Below, piece after piece: positions 34,574 to 44,103 of a stretch of DNA of 64,000 bases. This DNA comes from CALBPI01 sp045110335. GTDB lineage: Bacteria; Pseudomonadota; Gammaproteobacteria; Steroidobacterales; Woeseiaceae. Where the stretch lies: assembly GCA_045110335.1 (NCBI GenBank), contig JBGCGB010000005.1, positions 1 to 64,000 of the forward strand. The letters are read 5' to 3'. The first letter of the stretch is position 1; every line of letters starts with the position of its first letter. The translations under genes were made by a program, and so were the position numbers. The notes under the pieces were generated by a model. It had not been told where the DNA came from. It searched no databases and saw only the letters and a list, made by a program, of their open reading frames with translations.

Positions 34574-34636
34574 AGACTGCTGTTTGGGCGATTTTCCGGT
34601 ACGCTTAGACGCTTGATCCGTACAAGGTACCCGTCG

Positions 34637-36490
34637 ATGCAACCCAATCGCCCCAATATTATCGTTCGTTTTTTCTCGGCCATCTGGCGCGGCTTCAATG
34701 CGCTACGAAAAGTGCTTCACTTTTTGCTATTGGCCACGATTTTCCTATTCATATTTACGGTTCTCGCGCCCGATGCACCCCAGCTTCCTGAACGCGCGGC
34801 ATTAGTGATCAACCCGCAAGGGGTCATTACCGAGCAACTCGCCGGTACGCCGTTTGATCGCGCGATTGATGAATTGACGGGGCAAGCGGTTGCCCAAACT
34901 TTGGTTCGGGATGTTATCGATGCGCTCGAATATGCGGCGACCGACGATCGAATCGGTGCCGTTTATTTGAGTACGGAAGGACTCATGTCTGGCGGCATAA
35001 CAAAGCTGGACGCTATCGCCGAGGCGATTGAAGCCTTTCAGTCATCGGGCAAGCCCGTGATCGCATCCGGCGCCTACTATTCCCAGTCCGGTTTTTATCT
35101 TGCATCGTTCGCCGATGAGGTTTATCTCGATCCAAATGGAGCCGTGCTGGCCAATGGCTATGGGCGGTTCCGCAACTACTACGCGGAAGCAATCGAGAAG
35201 CTTTCCATTACGTGGAATGTCTATAAAGTCGGTACGCACAAGAGTTTTGTTGAGCCGTACACTCGCAATTCGATGTCGGACGCCGACCGTGAGAATTCAC
35301 TAGGCTACCTCGGCCAACTTTGGACGACCTACGTAAATGACGTCACCGAAGCACGAGGCCTTGAAGCGGGTGTTTTGCAAAGTCTTGCGGACGACTTTGA
35401 TGTTGAGCTGGCAAAAGACAACGGTGATATGGCGCAGACGGCGTTACGCATGAAGCTGGTCGATGGATTGATGACAGCGACAGAGATGCGTCAAAAGATG
35501 ATCGCACTTGTTGGCGAGAACGAGAACGATGACAGCACGTTTAGCCAGATTGGCTTCACGGAGTATGTGGCCACTCAACGTTTGTTAACGCCAGAAATTG
35601 AAGGTGACAATGTCGTCGCTATTGTTGTCGCGTCAGGGAGTATTGTTGACGGTTCGGCACCGCCGGGACAGATCGGCGGGGATTCGACGGCGCGACTATT
35701 GCGCGATGCGCGCACCGATGAAAAAGTACAGGCGGTTGTTTTACGGGTCGATAGCGGCGGCGGTAGCGCATTTGCTTCCGACGTGATCCTGCAAGAAATC
35801 GAGAACCTGAAAGCCGCTGGTAAGCCGGTCATCGCTTCGATGGGTGGCGTTGCGGCATCGGGTGGTTATTGGATATCGATGGCAGCCGATCAAATTGTCG
35901 CAGAGCCGGCAACCATCACCGGTTCTATCGGCATTTTTGCGATGATCCCAACATTTGAAGATTCTCTCGCGCGTCTGGGCGTCTACACGGATGGGGTTGG
36001 TACGGCCAAGCTCACCAATGCCTTGCGCGCCGATCAGACACCGAGCGAGCAAGTCAACCGGATCATGCAGATGAGTATTGAACAAGGCTATGACCAATTC
36101 ATCAGCAAAGTGGCAAGCTACCGCGGCATGGAAAAGTCAGCGGTAGATGCAGTCGCTCAAGGTAAAGTCTGGAGCGGCGTAGCGGCGCTGGAGTTCGGCC
36201 TCGTCGATACATTGGGTGATCTAAATGATGCCGTTAGCATCGCGGCCGAGCGTGCAGGATTGGATAGTTACGATACGCGGATCATCGAACCCGAGCTCTC
36301 CGAAGAAGAGGCGTTGTTACTGAATATCATTGACGGATCGGCACGTTTAGGTTTCTCGCCGCAATTACTATTACCGAAGAGAACCCGTATCGGTGGGCTG
36401 CTTGGTATTGCCGAGCAACAACTCGAGAATATCGCGCGTTTCAACGACCCTCGTGGTATCTACCTCGAGTGCTTCTGCGAAGTGGACTAG
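34637..36490 (+). CDS. sppA: Signal peptide peptidase SppA, 67K type
   Basis: Membrane-anchored Ser/Lys protease that degrades leftover signal peptides. After an N-terminal membrane anchor (about residues 28-48) the protein has two tandem S49 domains, as in E. coli SppA. The N-terminal domain supplies the catalytic lysine in YKVGTHKSFVEP, and the C-terminal domain supplies the catalytic serine in GGVAASGGYWISM. I start at ATG 34637, with AAGGT upstream; the frame opens at 34613. 617 residues, the expected length for the long form. Confidence 0.94.
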   Translation: MQPNRPNIIVRFFSAIWRGFNALRKVLHFLLLATIFLFIFTVLAPDAPQLPERAALVINPQGVITEQLAGTPFDRAIDELTGQAVAQTLVRDVIDALEYAATDDRIGAVYLSTEGLMSGGITKLDAIAEAIEAFQSSGKPVIASGAYYSQSGFYLASFADEVYLDPNGAVLANGYGRFRNYYAEAIEKLSITWNVYKVGTHKSFVEPYTRNSMSDADRENSLGYLGQLWTTYVNDVTEARGLEAGVLQSLADDFDVELAKDNGDMAQTALRMKLVDGLMTATEMRQKMIALVGENENDDSTFSQIGFTEYVATQRLLTPEIEGDNVVAIVVASGSIVDGSAPPGQIGGDSTARLLRDARTDEKVQAVVLRVDSGGGSAFASDVILQEIENLKAAGKPVIASMGGVAASGGYWISMAADQIVAEPATITGSIGIFAMIPTFEDSLARLGVYTDGVGTAKLTNALRADQTPSEQVNRIMQMSIEQGYDQFISKVASYRGMEKSAVDAVAQGKVWSGVAALEFGLVDTLGDLNDAVSIAAERAGLDSYDTRIIEPELSEEEALLLNIIDGSARLGFSPQLLLPKRTRIGGLLGIAEQQLENIARFNDPRGIYLECFCEVD

Positions 36491-36500
36491 CTAAGTTTGT

Positions 36501-36528
36501 GTTGGCGCGGTCATTGGGCCGCGCCAAC
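36501..36528. terminator. Strong hairpin between sppA and tdh, likely bidirectional terminator
   Basis: GTTGGCGCGG (36501-36510) pairs perfectly with CCGCGCCAAC (36519-36528). The stem can grow two pairs inward (T.G, C-G) to leave an ATTG tetraloop. It stands in the 115-base gap between convergent genes. On the plus strand it is followed by a moderately T-rich tail. Confidence 0.65.
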
Positions 36529-36605
36529 TGTTCGGTTGCTAGCGCTAACTAGGAACTTTCGCCCAGTTCATGAGGGTCGAAGATAAAAGGGTCAGCAAAG
36601 CCATA

Positions 36606-37634
36606 TCAGGCCGCCCAGTTTAGAATGACTTTACCCGACTGGCCGCTATTCATGATCTCAAAGGCTTCCTGAAAGTCTTGCAGATCGAAATGATGCGTGA
36701 TGATGGGCTGAAGGTTTAAACCGCTCTTGAGCATGCTGCTCATCTTGTACCACGTCTCGAACATTTCCCGTCCGTAGATGCCTTTTAGCACCAGGCCTTT
36801 AAAGATGATCTGATTCCAGTCAACCGCGGTGTCATCGGGTGGAATGCCGAGCAAGGCGACGTTACCGCCATGGTGCATGACGCGAATCAATTCTCTTAGA
36901 GCATCACCGTTACCGGACATCTCCAACCCTACGTCGAAACCTTCGACCATGCCTAGCGATTGCATGGCCTCATCAATCGACTCTCGTGTCACGTTGATCG
37001 TGCGGCTGGCGCCCATCTGTGCAGCCAATGACAAACGATAGTCGTTGACGTCCGTGATGACGATATGGCGCGCGCCGGCATGGCGGGCAATGGCGACCGC
37101 CATGATGCCGATCGGGCCGGCACCGGTAATGAGTACGTCTTCGCCAACGAGGTCAAACGAAAGTGCCGTATGCGTCGCATTGCCCAAGGGATCGAGGATG
37201 GCCGCAATGTCATCGCTGATTTCGTCGTCGAGCTTGAAAATGTTCGATGCCGGCACTGCGATAAGCTCCGCAAAAGCACCAGGTCGGTTAACGCCGATGC
37301 CAACGGTGTTAATGCACAAGTGTCGGCGACCAGCGCGGCAGTTACGGCAAACGCCACAAGTGATGTGTCCTTCGGCAGAAACGCGGTCTCCGACGGCATA
37401 ACCCCAAACCTCACTGCCGCATTCGACAATGACACCGGAGAACTCGTGCCCGACCGCCATGGGGACCGGTATCGTGGCTTTCGCCCAGTCGTCCCAGCGG
37501 TAGATATGAATATCCGTCCCGCAGATAGCCGTGCGTTGCACTTTTATCAACACATCGTTTGGACCGATCACCGGCTCGGCGATGTCTTCCAGCCAAATAC
37601 CGGGTTCTGCTCTTTTTTTGGTCAATGCTTTCAT
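36606..37634 (-). CDS. tdh: L-threonine 3-dehydrogenase
   Basis: Zinc-dependent NAD+ dehydrogenase oxidising threonine to 2-amino-3-ketobutyrate. It is a medium-chain dehydrogenase of 342 residues: catalytic-zinc cysteine in 'AICGTDIHIYRWDDWA', GHEFSGVIVE, structural-zinc cysteines in 'CGVCRNCRAGRRHLC', and nucleotide loop 'GAGPIGIMAVAIARHAGA'. It follows kbl by 5 bases on the same strand, forming the two-step threonine-to-glycine operon. Confidence 0.96.
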   Translation of the reverse strand: MKALTKKRAEPGIWLEDIAEPVIGPNDVLIKVQRTAICGTDIHIYRWDDWAKATIPVPMAVGHEFSGVIVECGSEVWGYAVGDRVSAEGHITCGVCRNCRAGRRHLCINTVGIGVNRPGAFAELIAVPASNIFKLDDEISDDIAAILDPLGNATHTALSFDLVGEDVLITGAGPIGIMAVAIARHAGARHIVITDVNDYRLSLAAQMGASRTINVTRESIDEAMQSLGMVEGFDVGLEMSGNGDALRELIRVMHHGGNVALLGIPPDDTAVDWNQIIFKGLVLKGIYGREMFETWYKMSSMLKSGLNLQPIITHHFDLQDFQEAFEIMNSGQSGKVILNWAA

Positions 37635-37639
37635 GATGG

Positions 37640-38827
37640 CTAACCTATTACATTGAAACGCTTGCCGACTTTTTCGAATGCCGCGATGGCACGATCAAGA
37701 TCTTCCAAAGTATGGCCCGCTGACATCTGTGTGCGGATACGCGCTTGTCCTTTTGGAACGACCGGGAACGCAAAGCCGACGACATAAACGCCTTCGTCGA
37801 GGAGCGCGGTGGCCATATCAGTAGCCAGTTTGGCATCGCCTAGCATCACCGGGATGATCGGGTGTTCGCCGGGCAACAGTTCGAAGCCCAGTGCTGTCAT
37901 CTTGTCGCGGAAGTACGCCGTGTTTCGAAACAGGTTCTCACGCAGCGACGAGTCTTCGTCGATCAAATCAAGCACGCGTAGTGATGTGGCGGCAATAGTT
38001 GGCGCCAATGTGTTGGAAAACAGGTAAGGGCGAGAACGTTGCCTTAGCCAACCGATGACTTCCTTGCGTCCGGATGTGTAGCCACCGGATGCACCGCCCA
38101 AAGCCTTACCCAGTGTGCCGGTGATAATGTCGATATGGCCCATGAGATCATGATGTTCTTGTGTGCCGCGACCGGACTTGCCGAGGAAGCCTGTCGCGTG
38201 ACAGTCGTCCATCATGATCATCGCATCGTACCGATCGGCCAGGGCGCGAATGGCGGGAAGATCGGCAATGGTGCCATCCATCGAGAAAACGCCGTCCGTC
38301 GCGATCACTCGAGTTCTCGCATCTTTAGCGGCGATCAGTTGTGTTTCCAGATCTGCCATGTCGTTATGTTTGAATCTGAACCGTTGTGCTTTGCAAAGGC
38401 GAATGCCATCAATAATGCTGGCATGATTCAACGCGTCACTGATGACTGCATCTTCCGGACCAAGGATGGTTTCGAACAATCCGCCGTTCGCGTCAAAGCA
38501 AGATGGGTAAAGAATGGTGTCTTCGGTGCCGAGAAATTCGGCGATACGTTTTTCCAGCGCATCATGGATGGTTTGAGTGCCGCAAATAAATCGGACCGAA
38601 GCCATGCCGAATCCGAAGTCATCCAATGCTTGATGGGCAGCCTTAACGACGGCCGGGTGATTGGCTAGCCCCAAATAGTTGTTCGCGCAAAGATTGATGA
38701 CCTCTTGGCCGGCAACAGACACTTCTGCTTGCTGGGGGCCTTCAATGAGACGTTCGGTCTTGAACAGGCCCTGGTCTCGGAGCTGCTCGGTATCCGCCGC
38801 CAGTTGATTGAGATAATCTGTTAACAC
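37640..38827 (-). CDS. kbl: 2-amino-3-ketobutyrate CoA ligase (glycine C-acetyltransferase)
   Basis: PLP enzyme that cleaves 2-amino-3-ketobutyrate with CoA to glycine and acetyl-CoA. The PLP lysine is in DIITGTLGKALGGASGG; 'CANNYLGLANHP', 'FICGTQTIH' and 'DDCHATGFLGKSGRG' are family signatures. I set the start at the GTG at 38827 (VLTDYLNQLAA), with GGAG upstream. This gives 395 residues (E. coli 398), whereas the longer frame to 38920 would overlap hslR and add 31 unrelated residues. Confidence 0.94.
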   Translation of the reverse strand: MLTDYLNQLAADTEQLRDQGLFKTERLIEGPQQAEVSVAGQEVINLCANNYLGLANHPAVVKAAHQALDDFGFGMASVRFICGTQTIHDALEKRIAEFLGTEDTILYPSCFDANGGLFETILGPEDAVISDALNHASIIDGIRLCKAQRFRFKHNDMADLETQLIAAKDARTRVIATDGVFSMDGTIADLPAIRALADRYDAMIMMDDCHATGFLGKSGRGTQEHHDLMGHIDIITGTLGKALGGASGGYTSGRKEVIGWLRQRSRPYLFSNTLAPTIAATSLRVLDLIDEDSSLRENLFRNTAYFRDKMTALGFELLPGEHPIIPVMLGDAKLATDMATALLDEGVYVVGFAFPVVPKGQARIRTQMSAGHTLEDLDRAIAAFEKVGKRFNVIG

Positions 38828-38879
38828 GCAAGGCTCTCCGTTTGGTGGGCTGTCCTTAACTATATCATTTGAAACCAAT

Positions 38880-39263
38880 ATGACCGAACAACTTCGCGTC
38901 GATAAGTTCTTATTTTTCACCCGGTTCTTTAAAACACGCGGTCAAGCAGCTACTGCCGTGTCGGGCGGCCATGTCTCACGTGATGGTGATCGGCTGAAAG
39001 CGTCACAGCCGGTCCGGATCGGCGACAAACTTACGATTACCAAAGAGCGTTTTACTTATCACGTGGAAGTGGTCGCCATTCCTGGGCGAAGGGGCCCCGC
39101 TCCGGAAGCGCGCGCCTGCTATGAAGAAACCGCAGAGAGCTTGGAAAAGCGCGAATCCTTGCGTGATTCATTGCGTCAGGATCGCCTCGGGATGCCGATG
39201 ACGAAGGGGCGGCCGGACAAGCATACCCGTCGCCAAATTCGCGCGTTTAAGGATCGCGATTAA
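38880..39263 (+). CDS. hslR: Heat-shock protein 15 homologue (S4-domain RNA-binding protein)
   Basis: 127-residue S4-domain protein. Hsp15 binds stalled 50S subunits carrying a nascent chain and helps recycle them. The S4 motif reads 'LRVDKFLFFTRFFKTRGQAATAVSGGHV' (key positions RVDKFL, R16 region, GGHV). A basic C-terminal tail follows (KGRPDKHTRRQIRAF). Divergent from kbl across 52 bases; putA follows closely in the same direction. Confidence 0.92.
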   Translation: MTEQLRVDKFLFFTRFFKTRGQAATAVSGGHVSRDGDRLKASQPVRIGDKLTITKERFTYHVEVVAIPGRRGPAPEARACYEETAESLEKRESLRDSLRQDRLGMPMTKGRPDKHTRRQIRAFKDRD

Positions 39264-39329
39264 CGGTTGACGGTAGGCTATACTCCGGCTTTGTGTTCAG
39301 CAGGCTTCAGGGCCGCACAGGAGGCTGTT

Positions 39330-42300
39330 ATGGCAGTGGCCAATACCTCATTAACGAACCGCGCCGATAGTGGTGCAGCGGGCTTTAGTCTGGATTATGC
39401 AACATCTGGCTCAGCGCACATGATCAATGGTCAGTACTTGCAAGATGAGGCCGCATGCGTCGCTGCCTTATTGGCACTGGCGGACGAGAGTTCGGCTGAT
39501 TCGGCGGCTGTTCATGAGACGGCGATCGGCCTCGTTGAACGGGTTCGTAAGCTCAACGATGGACGCAGTGGTCTGGATGCATTCCTGCAAAAGTATGATC
39601 TCTCATCGCAGGAAGGGATCATGTTGATGTGCATTGCTGAAGCACTGCTTCGGATTCCTGACAAAGATACAGCGGATCAATTGATTGCGGACAAGTTGTC
39701 GATGGCGAATTGGTCCGAGCATGTCGGCACCAGTGATTCCATGTTCGTTAATGCGTCAACCTGGGGTTTGATGCTGACCGGTCGCGTGTTGCGATTGGAT
39801 GATCAGGTTCAGGGCAACCCGGTTGGCACGTTCGATAAGTTGGTCAGCCGTGCTGGCGAACCTGTGGTGCGTGCGGCGATGCGCTCCGCAATGAAGATCA
39901 TGGGACACCAGTTCGTGATGGGCCGTGACATTCGGGCGGCGATTAAGCGTTCGCTGAAAGGCGAGAACAAGTCTTATCGATATTCCTTCGACATGCTGGG
40001 CGAAGCGGCCTTGACGCGAACCGATGCGAAGCGCTACTTCGAGTCCTACAGTGATGCGATTAAAAAGATCGGTAGTTCGAGCAGCATCGATGATGTGTTT
40101 GCGGCGCCGAGTATTTCCGTGAAACTCTCGGCACTCTATCCACGCTATGAATTTGCACGTCGTCAGGAAGTACTTGATGAGCTGGCGCCGATGGTGCTTG
40201 AGCTCGCCGTGCGCGCCAAAGATGCGGGCATCGCGATTACGATGGATGCGGAAGAAGCGGATCGCCTGGAGCTGTCTCTGGATATTTTCGAGCGCGTCAT
40301 CACTGATACCGCGCTGGAAGGTTACGAAGGCTTTGGTCTTGCCGTGCAGGCGTATCAAAAACGTGCTTCATCGGTCGTCAAATGGCTTCGACAGTTGGCT
40401 GGCCGCATTCAGCGCCGGATCCCGGTGCGTTTGGTTAAAGGTGCTTATTGGGATACCGAGATCAAGCATGCGCAAGAGTTCGGATTCTCCGGCTACCCGG
40501 TGTTTTCGCGGAAGGTGAATACCGATGTTTCCTATCTCGCCTGTGCACGACTGTTGTTGGATGCGAGCGATCAACTGTATCCGCAGTTTGCGACACACAA
40601 TGCGCATACCATCAGCTATGTCATGCATCATGCGGGTGGACGGACCGACTTCGAGTTTCAGCGATTGCATGGTATGGGTGAAGACTTGTATAGCGATATC
40701 GTGGACCCTGATCGCTACGGTAAGCAGTGTCGGGTTTATGCGCCCGTCGGCAGTCATGAAGACTTGTTGCCCTATCTTGTTCGGCGCTTGTTGGAGAACG
40801 GCGCCAATACATCTTTCGTCAACCGGATTGTCGATGAGCGTGAGCCAGCGGCAGACATCGTCGCTGACCCTATTGCCGAAGTTCGTGCACTCGACTCGAT
40901 TGCCCATCCGCAAATTCCGAGCCCTGCTGAAATATTTGGTGAGCGGCGGCAGAATTCGCGGGGATTGAATTTGGCGGATCGTGAAGTCGGCAATACGCTG
41001 ATAGGCGCGATGCGTTCGAAAGCGAAAATCGCCTATGAAGCGTGCCCGTTAATTGCCGGCGAAGCTTGTGAAGGGGCTTGGCAGGACAGCACCAACCCGT
41101 TTGATCGTCGCGATGTCGTTGGCCGGGTAGCGTTCGCCGATACGACCGCGACAGTTCGTGCCATTGACGCAGCCGTCGCTGCATGGCCGCAGTATGAACG
41201 CACGCCCGTAAAAATTCGTGCACAAGCGCTATTGAAAGCGGCCGATTTGTTTGAAGCACATACGGCGGAGTTGTTGGCGCTTTGTATTCGGGAAGCGGGC
41301 AAAAGCATTCCGGATGCGATCGCGGAGTTGCGCGAAGCCGTCGACTTCTTGCGTTACTACGCTGAAGAATCATCACAGCGTTTTGGTGAGCCAACGGTGC
41401 TGCCTGGTCCAACCGGGGAGCGCAATGTGATCGGTTTGCGCGGTCGAGGCGTTTTTGTTTGTGTTAGCCCATGGAATTTTCCATTGGCTATTTTTGTAGG
41501 CCAAATTAGCGCAGCTTTGGCGGCTGGCAATACGGTCATCGCCAAACCTGCTGAGCAAACATCGATCGTTGCGTTTCGTGCTGTGCAATTGATGCATGAG
41601 GCGGGCGTGCCGACGAGCGCGTTGCATTTCCTGCCGGGGACTGGAGCGACGGTGGGATCGACGGCCACGTCAGATCCTCGCGTTGCTGGAGTTGCCTTTA
41701 CCGGCTCCACAGCAACAGCGTTGAGAATCAATCGATCGTTGGCCGCACGTGACGGCTTGATTGGCACGTTGATTGCCGAGACCGGCGGTCAGAATGCCAT
41801 GATCGTTGATAGTTCTGCATTGCCGGAGCAAGTGGTTCTTGATGCGGTGCAATCCGGATTTAACAGCGCAGGTCAACGTTGCTCGGCGCTCCGCATTTTG
41901 TGCGTTCAAAAGGATATTGCACCGCGTGTCATCGAGTTGCTGAAAGGCGCGATGGACGAACTGCATATCGGTGATCCGTCAAACTTGGCAACAGACGTTG
42001 GTCCGGTCATCGACGCCGCGGCGAAAGATCGATTGTTAAGTCACGTCGAACTGATGCACGAATCCCAGTCCGTGTTACACCAATGCGAGTTACCGGATGC
42101 CGGGGCTAACGGTGACTATGTTGCACCGACGTTAATTGAGATTGATCGACTCTCCGCTTTGCAGGAAGAAGTATTTGGACCCATCGTTCATCTGTACCAG
42201 TTTGAAGGTAAAGACTTGATGCCAATGATTGATGAGATAAACGCAAGCGGTTACGGTCTGACGTTCGGTATTCATACCCGAATCGATGGTCGGGCGGGTC

Positions 42301-42518
42301 AGCTTGCCGAGGCGTCATTGGCGGGCAACGTCTACATCAACCGGAATATGGTTGGTGCCGTTGTGGGCTCACAGCCTTTCGGTGGACGCGGTTTGTCTGG
42401 CACAGGTCCGAAGGCTGGCGGGCCAAACTACCTGACAAGATTTGCCAGTGAATATACCATTAGTAATAACACTGCCGCGGTTGGCGGCAACGCCAGCCTG
42501 TTGTCGTTGGACGGATAA
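39330..42518 (+). CDS. putA: Bifunctional proline dehydrogenase / P5C dehydrogenase
   Basis: Oxidises proline to glutamate in two steps, FAD-dependent then NAD+-dependent. A proline dehydrogenase barrel (about 170-480; 'VRLVKGAYWDTEIKHAQ', 'FATHNAHTI') is followed by an aldehyde-dehydrogenase domain (about 560-1030; 'SPWNFPLAIFVGQISAALAAGN', 'AETGGQNAMIVD', catalytic cysteine C851 in AGQRCSALR). I start at ATG 39330, six bases after a strong AGGAGG; the frame opens at 39267. At 1062 residues it lacks the N-terminal ribbon-helix-helix DNA-binding domain of trifunctional PutA, so it should not repress its own gene. Confidence 0.94.
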   Translation: MAVANTSLTNRADSGAAGFSLDYATSGSAHMINGQYLQDEAACVAALLALADESSADSAAVHETAIGLVERVRKLNDGRSGLDAFLQKYDLSSQEGIMLMCIAEALLRIPDKDTADQLIADKLSMANWSEHVGTSDSMFVNASTWGLMLTGRVLRLDDQVQGNPVGTFDKLVSRAGEPVVRAAMRSAMKIMGHQFVMGRDIRAAIKRSLKGENKSYRYSFDMLGEAALTRTDAKRYFESYSDAIKKIGSSSSIDDVFAAPSISVKLSALYPRYEFARRQEVLDELAPMVLELAVRAKDAGIAITMDAEEADRLELSLDIFERVITDTALEGYEGFGLAVQAYQKRASSVVKWLRQLAGRIQRRIPVRLVKGAYWDTEIKHAQEFGFSGYPVFSRKVNTDVSYLACARLLLDASDQLYPQFATHNAHTISYVMHHAGGRTDFEFQRLHGMGEDLYSDIVDPDRYGKQCRVYAPVGSHEDLLPYLVRRLLENGANTSFVNRIVDEREPAADIVADPIAEVRALDSIAHPQIPSPAEIFGERRQNSRGLNLADREVGNTLIGAMRSKAKIAYEACPLIAGEACEGAWQDSTNPFDRRDVVGRVAFADTTATVRAIDAAVAAWPQYERTPVKIRAQALLKAADLFEAHTAELLALCIREAGKSIPDAIAELREAVDFLRYYAEESSQRFGEPTVLPGPTGERNVIGLRGRGVFVCVSPWNFPLAIFVGQISAALAAGNTVIAKPAEQTSIVAFRAVQLMHEAGVPTSALHFLPGTGATVGSTATSDPRVAGVAFTGSTATALRINRSLAARDGLIGTLIAETGGQNAMIVDSSALPEQVVLDAVQSGFNSAGQRCSALRILCVQKDIAPRVIELLKGAMDELHIGDPSNLATDVGPVIDAAAKDRLLSHVELMHESQSVLHQCELPDAGANGDYVAPTLIEIDRLSALQEEVFGPIVHLYQFEGKDLMPMIDEINASGYGLTFGIHTRIDGRAGQLAEASLAGNVYINRNMVGAVVGSQPFGGRGLSGTGPKAGGPNYLTRFASEYTISNNTAAVGGNASLLSLDG

Positions 42519-42525
42519 TGAGGCG

Positions 42526-43050
42526 CTAGATTCGCTTGATCGGGCCATTTTTGTTTTTGGGATAGTCGTAACCGACGACGCGGACATCGCCGAGTGCGAA
42601 ACTTGCCCAATCAGGCACGTCGGCGCTGACCGTTAGCATGCCGGCGGTTGGCATGGCGCCGACTAATCCATCGCTCAGCTCATTGGCCAAATCCGATATG
42701 CCAGGGTTGTGCGCAACGACCACAATGTTCCTGAATTCGGCTTCTTGTGAAGAAACGATTTGCAGAATTTGAGGAGCGCTGGCGAGATAGAGCGAAGACT
42801 CTTTGTGAATAAACTCAATCGGGAAGCCGATGGCGTTCGCAAACAATTTGGCGGTTTGTGTCGTTCGCACGGCACTGCTGCACATAATGAGTGACGGACG
42901 CACCTCGGCGTCGCGGAGTCTCTTGCCCATTGCAGGAGCGTCGGTTTCGCCGCGGTCATTCAGCGGTCTTTGGCGATCAGTCAGACCTTCAAAACCCCAG
43001 GCAGATTTGGCGTGGCGCAGCAGTGTCAGTGTGTGTGTGGGTAAACCCAT
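42526..43050 (-). CDS. sixA: SixA-type phosphohistidine phosphatase
   Basis: Histidine-phosphatase-superfamily protein of 174 residues with the RHG-type motif TLLRHAKSAWG at the N-terminus and the second histidine in 'VVAHNPGISDLANEL'. SixA in E. coli dephosphorylates histidine-phosphotransfer proteins such as ArcB or PtsN-pathway components. Here it is the last gene of the suf operon, 27 bases after sufT, and meets putA head-on (7-base gap). Its link to Fe-S assembly is only positional. Confidence 0.85.
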   Translation of the reverse strand: MGLPTHTLTLLRHAKSAWGFEGLTDRQRPLNDRGETDAPAMGKRLRDAEVRPSLIMCSSAVRTTQTAKLFANAIGFPIEFIHKESSLYLASAPQILQIVSSQEAEFRNIVVVAHNPGISDLANELSDGLVGAMPTAGMLTVSADVPDWASFALGDVRVVGYDYPKNKNGPIKRI

Positions 43051-43077
43051 CCCAGTCTCCCGCGGCTGATGATCGTC

Positions 43078-43632
43078 CTAGTACATCATACCGGTTTGTA
43101 GTCTGGCCTCTTCACTCATCATCATGTGATTCCATGGCGGATCGAATACCAACTCGACGCTTACATCGTCGACCGTTGGTACAATAGCAACTTTTTGTTG
43201 GACGTCCTGAACAATAATCTCGCCCATCCCGCAGCCGGGAGCGGTCAGCGTCATGTCAACTTCGATTCGGCGACTGCCGCTGTCGGCACGAATGATCTCG
43301 ACGCGATAGACAAGCCCCAGTTCGACGATATCAACCGGAATTTCGGGGTCGTAACAAGTCTTGAGCTGACGCCAGATGATCTGTTCGAAATCATCGTCGG
43401 TAATATTGGCAGGAACTTCCGGTGGCTTGACCGGCTCCTTGCCAAGTGCATCGGCGTCGGTGCCATCCACTCTAAACAGACTGCCTTCCACGAATACGGT
43501 GAAATTGCCGCCCAATCCTTGTGTGATGTATCCGTTTGTACCTTTGCGGAGTGTGACTGACATGCCGACTGGAATGACAACGGCAGCGACATCGCGCTCT
43601 AAGGTGAAGGGTTCGCTATCGTTAGAATACAT
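43078..43632 (-). CDS. sufT: SUF-system maturation protein SufT (DUF59/MIP18-like)
   Basis: 184 residues. The C-terminal half is a DUF59/MIP18 domain: 'QLKTCYDPEIPVDIVELGLVYRVEI', 'MTLTAPGCGMGEIIVQDVQ' with the conserved cysteine, and 'VELVFDPPWNHMMMS'. The N-terminal half matches the extension found in SufT proteins. In other bacteria SufT aids Fe-S maturation under high demand; the exact role differs. The gene starts 6 bases after sufU. Confidence 0.9.
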   Translation of the reverse strand: MYSNDSEPFTLERDVAAVVIPVGMSVTLRKGTNGYITQGLGGNFTVFVEGSLFRVDGTDADALGKEPVKPPEVPANITDDDFEQIIWRQLKTCYDPEIPVDIVELGLVYRVEIIRADSGSRRIEVDMTLTAPGCGMGEIIVQDVQQKVAIVPTVDDVSVELVFDPPWNHMMMSEEARLQTGMMY

Positions 43633-43638
43633 ATTGTT

Positions 43639-44103
43639 CTACTTGGACTCTGTGGAAACATCGGATTGGCCGCTGACAGCAGCCTCGACAGCCCGCCAGG
43701 CGAGCGCTGCGCATTTGACGCGAGACGGATATTGCCGAACTGCGGCGAGCGCTGCAACTGGCTGGTCGTTAAGCAGTGGCGTAACGGGCTGTTGAAAGTC
43801 GTCATTGAGCATCTGCGTGACGGCATCAACGAGCTGCAACGCCGATGCTTGCTTAGCACCGGTGAGCATTTCGGTCATCATTGAGGCGGATGCTATGCTA
43901 ATCGCGCAACCGCTGCCTTCGAAACAGATTTCCCGCACCGTCTTATCATCTAGCACGATTTGGACCTCGATTTTGTCACCGCACAATGGATTGTTGCCTG
44001 TTGCACTCGCGGTCGCCTGTTCGATGCGCCGAAAATTTTTGGGCTCACGCGCATGCGTCATGACTTGTTCACGATAAAGGTCTTCGAGGTCTGAATGACT
44101 CAA
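43639..44103 (-). CDS. sufU: SufU-type Fe-S cluster scaffold / sulfur-transfer protein
   Basis: 154-residue NifU/IscU-like protein with the three conserved cysteines in NPLCGDKIEV, GSGCAISIASASM and 'SRVKCAALAW'. The spacing between the second and third cysteine is long, which is the mark of SufU rather than IscU. It probably accepts sulfur from SufS in place of SufE, which is absent from this operon. ATG overlaps the sufS stop by four bases. Confidence 0.9.
   Translation of the reverse strand: MSHSDLEDLYREQVMTHAREPKNFRRIEQATASATGNNPLCGDKIEVQIVLDDKTVREICFEGSGCAISIASASMMTEMLTGAKQASALQLVDAVTQMLNDDFQQPVTPLLNDQPVAALAAVRQYPSRVKCAALAWRAVEAAVSGQSDVSTESK

Noticed and set aside
38827..38920. Upstream extension of kbl to an ATG at 38920
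   Set aside because: It would overlap the divergent hslR gene, adds residues foreign to the family, and a GTG with GGAG at 38827 gives the normal length.
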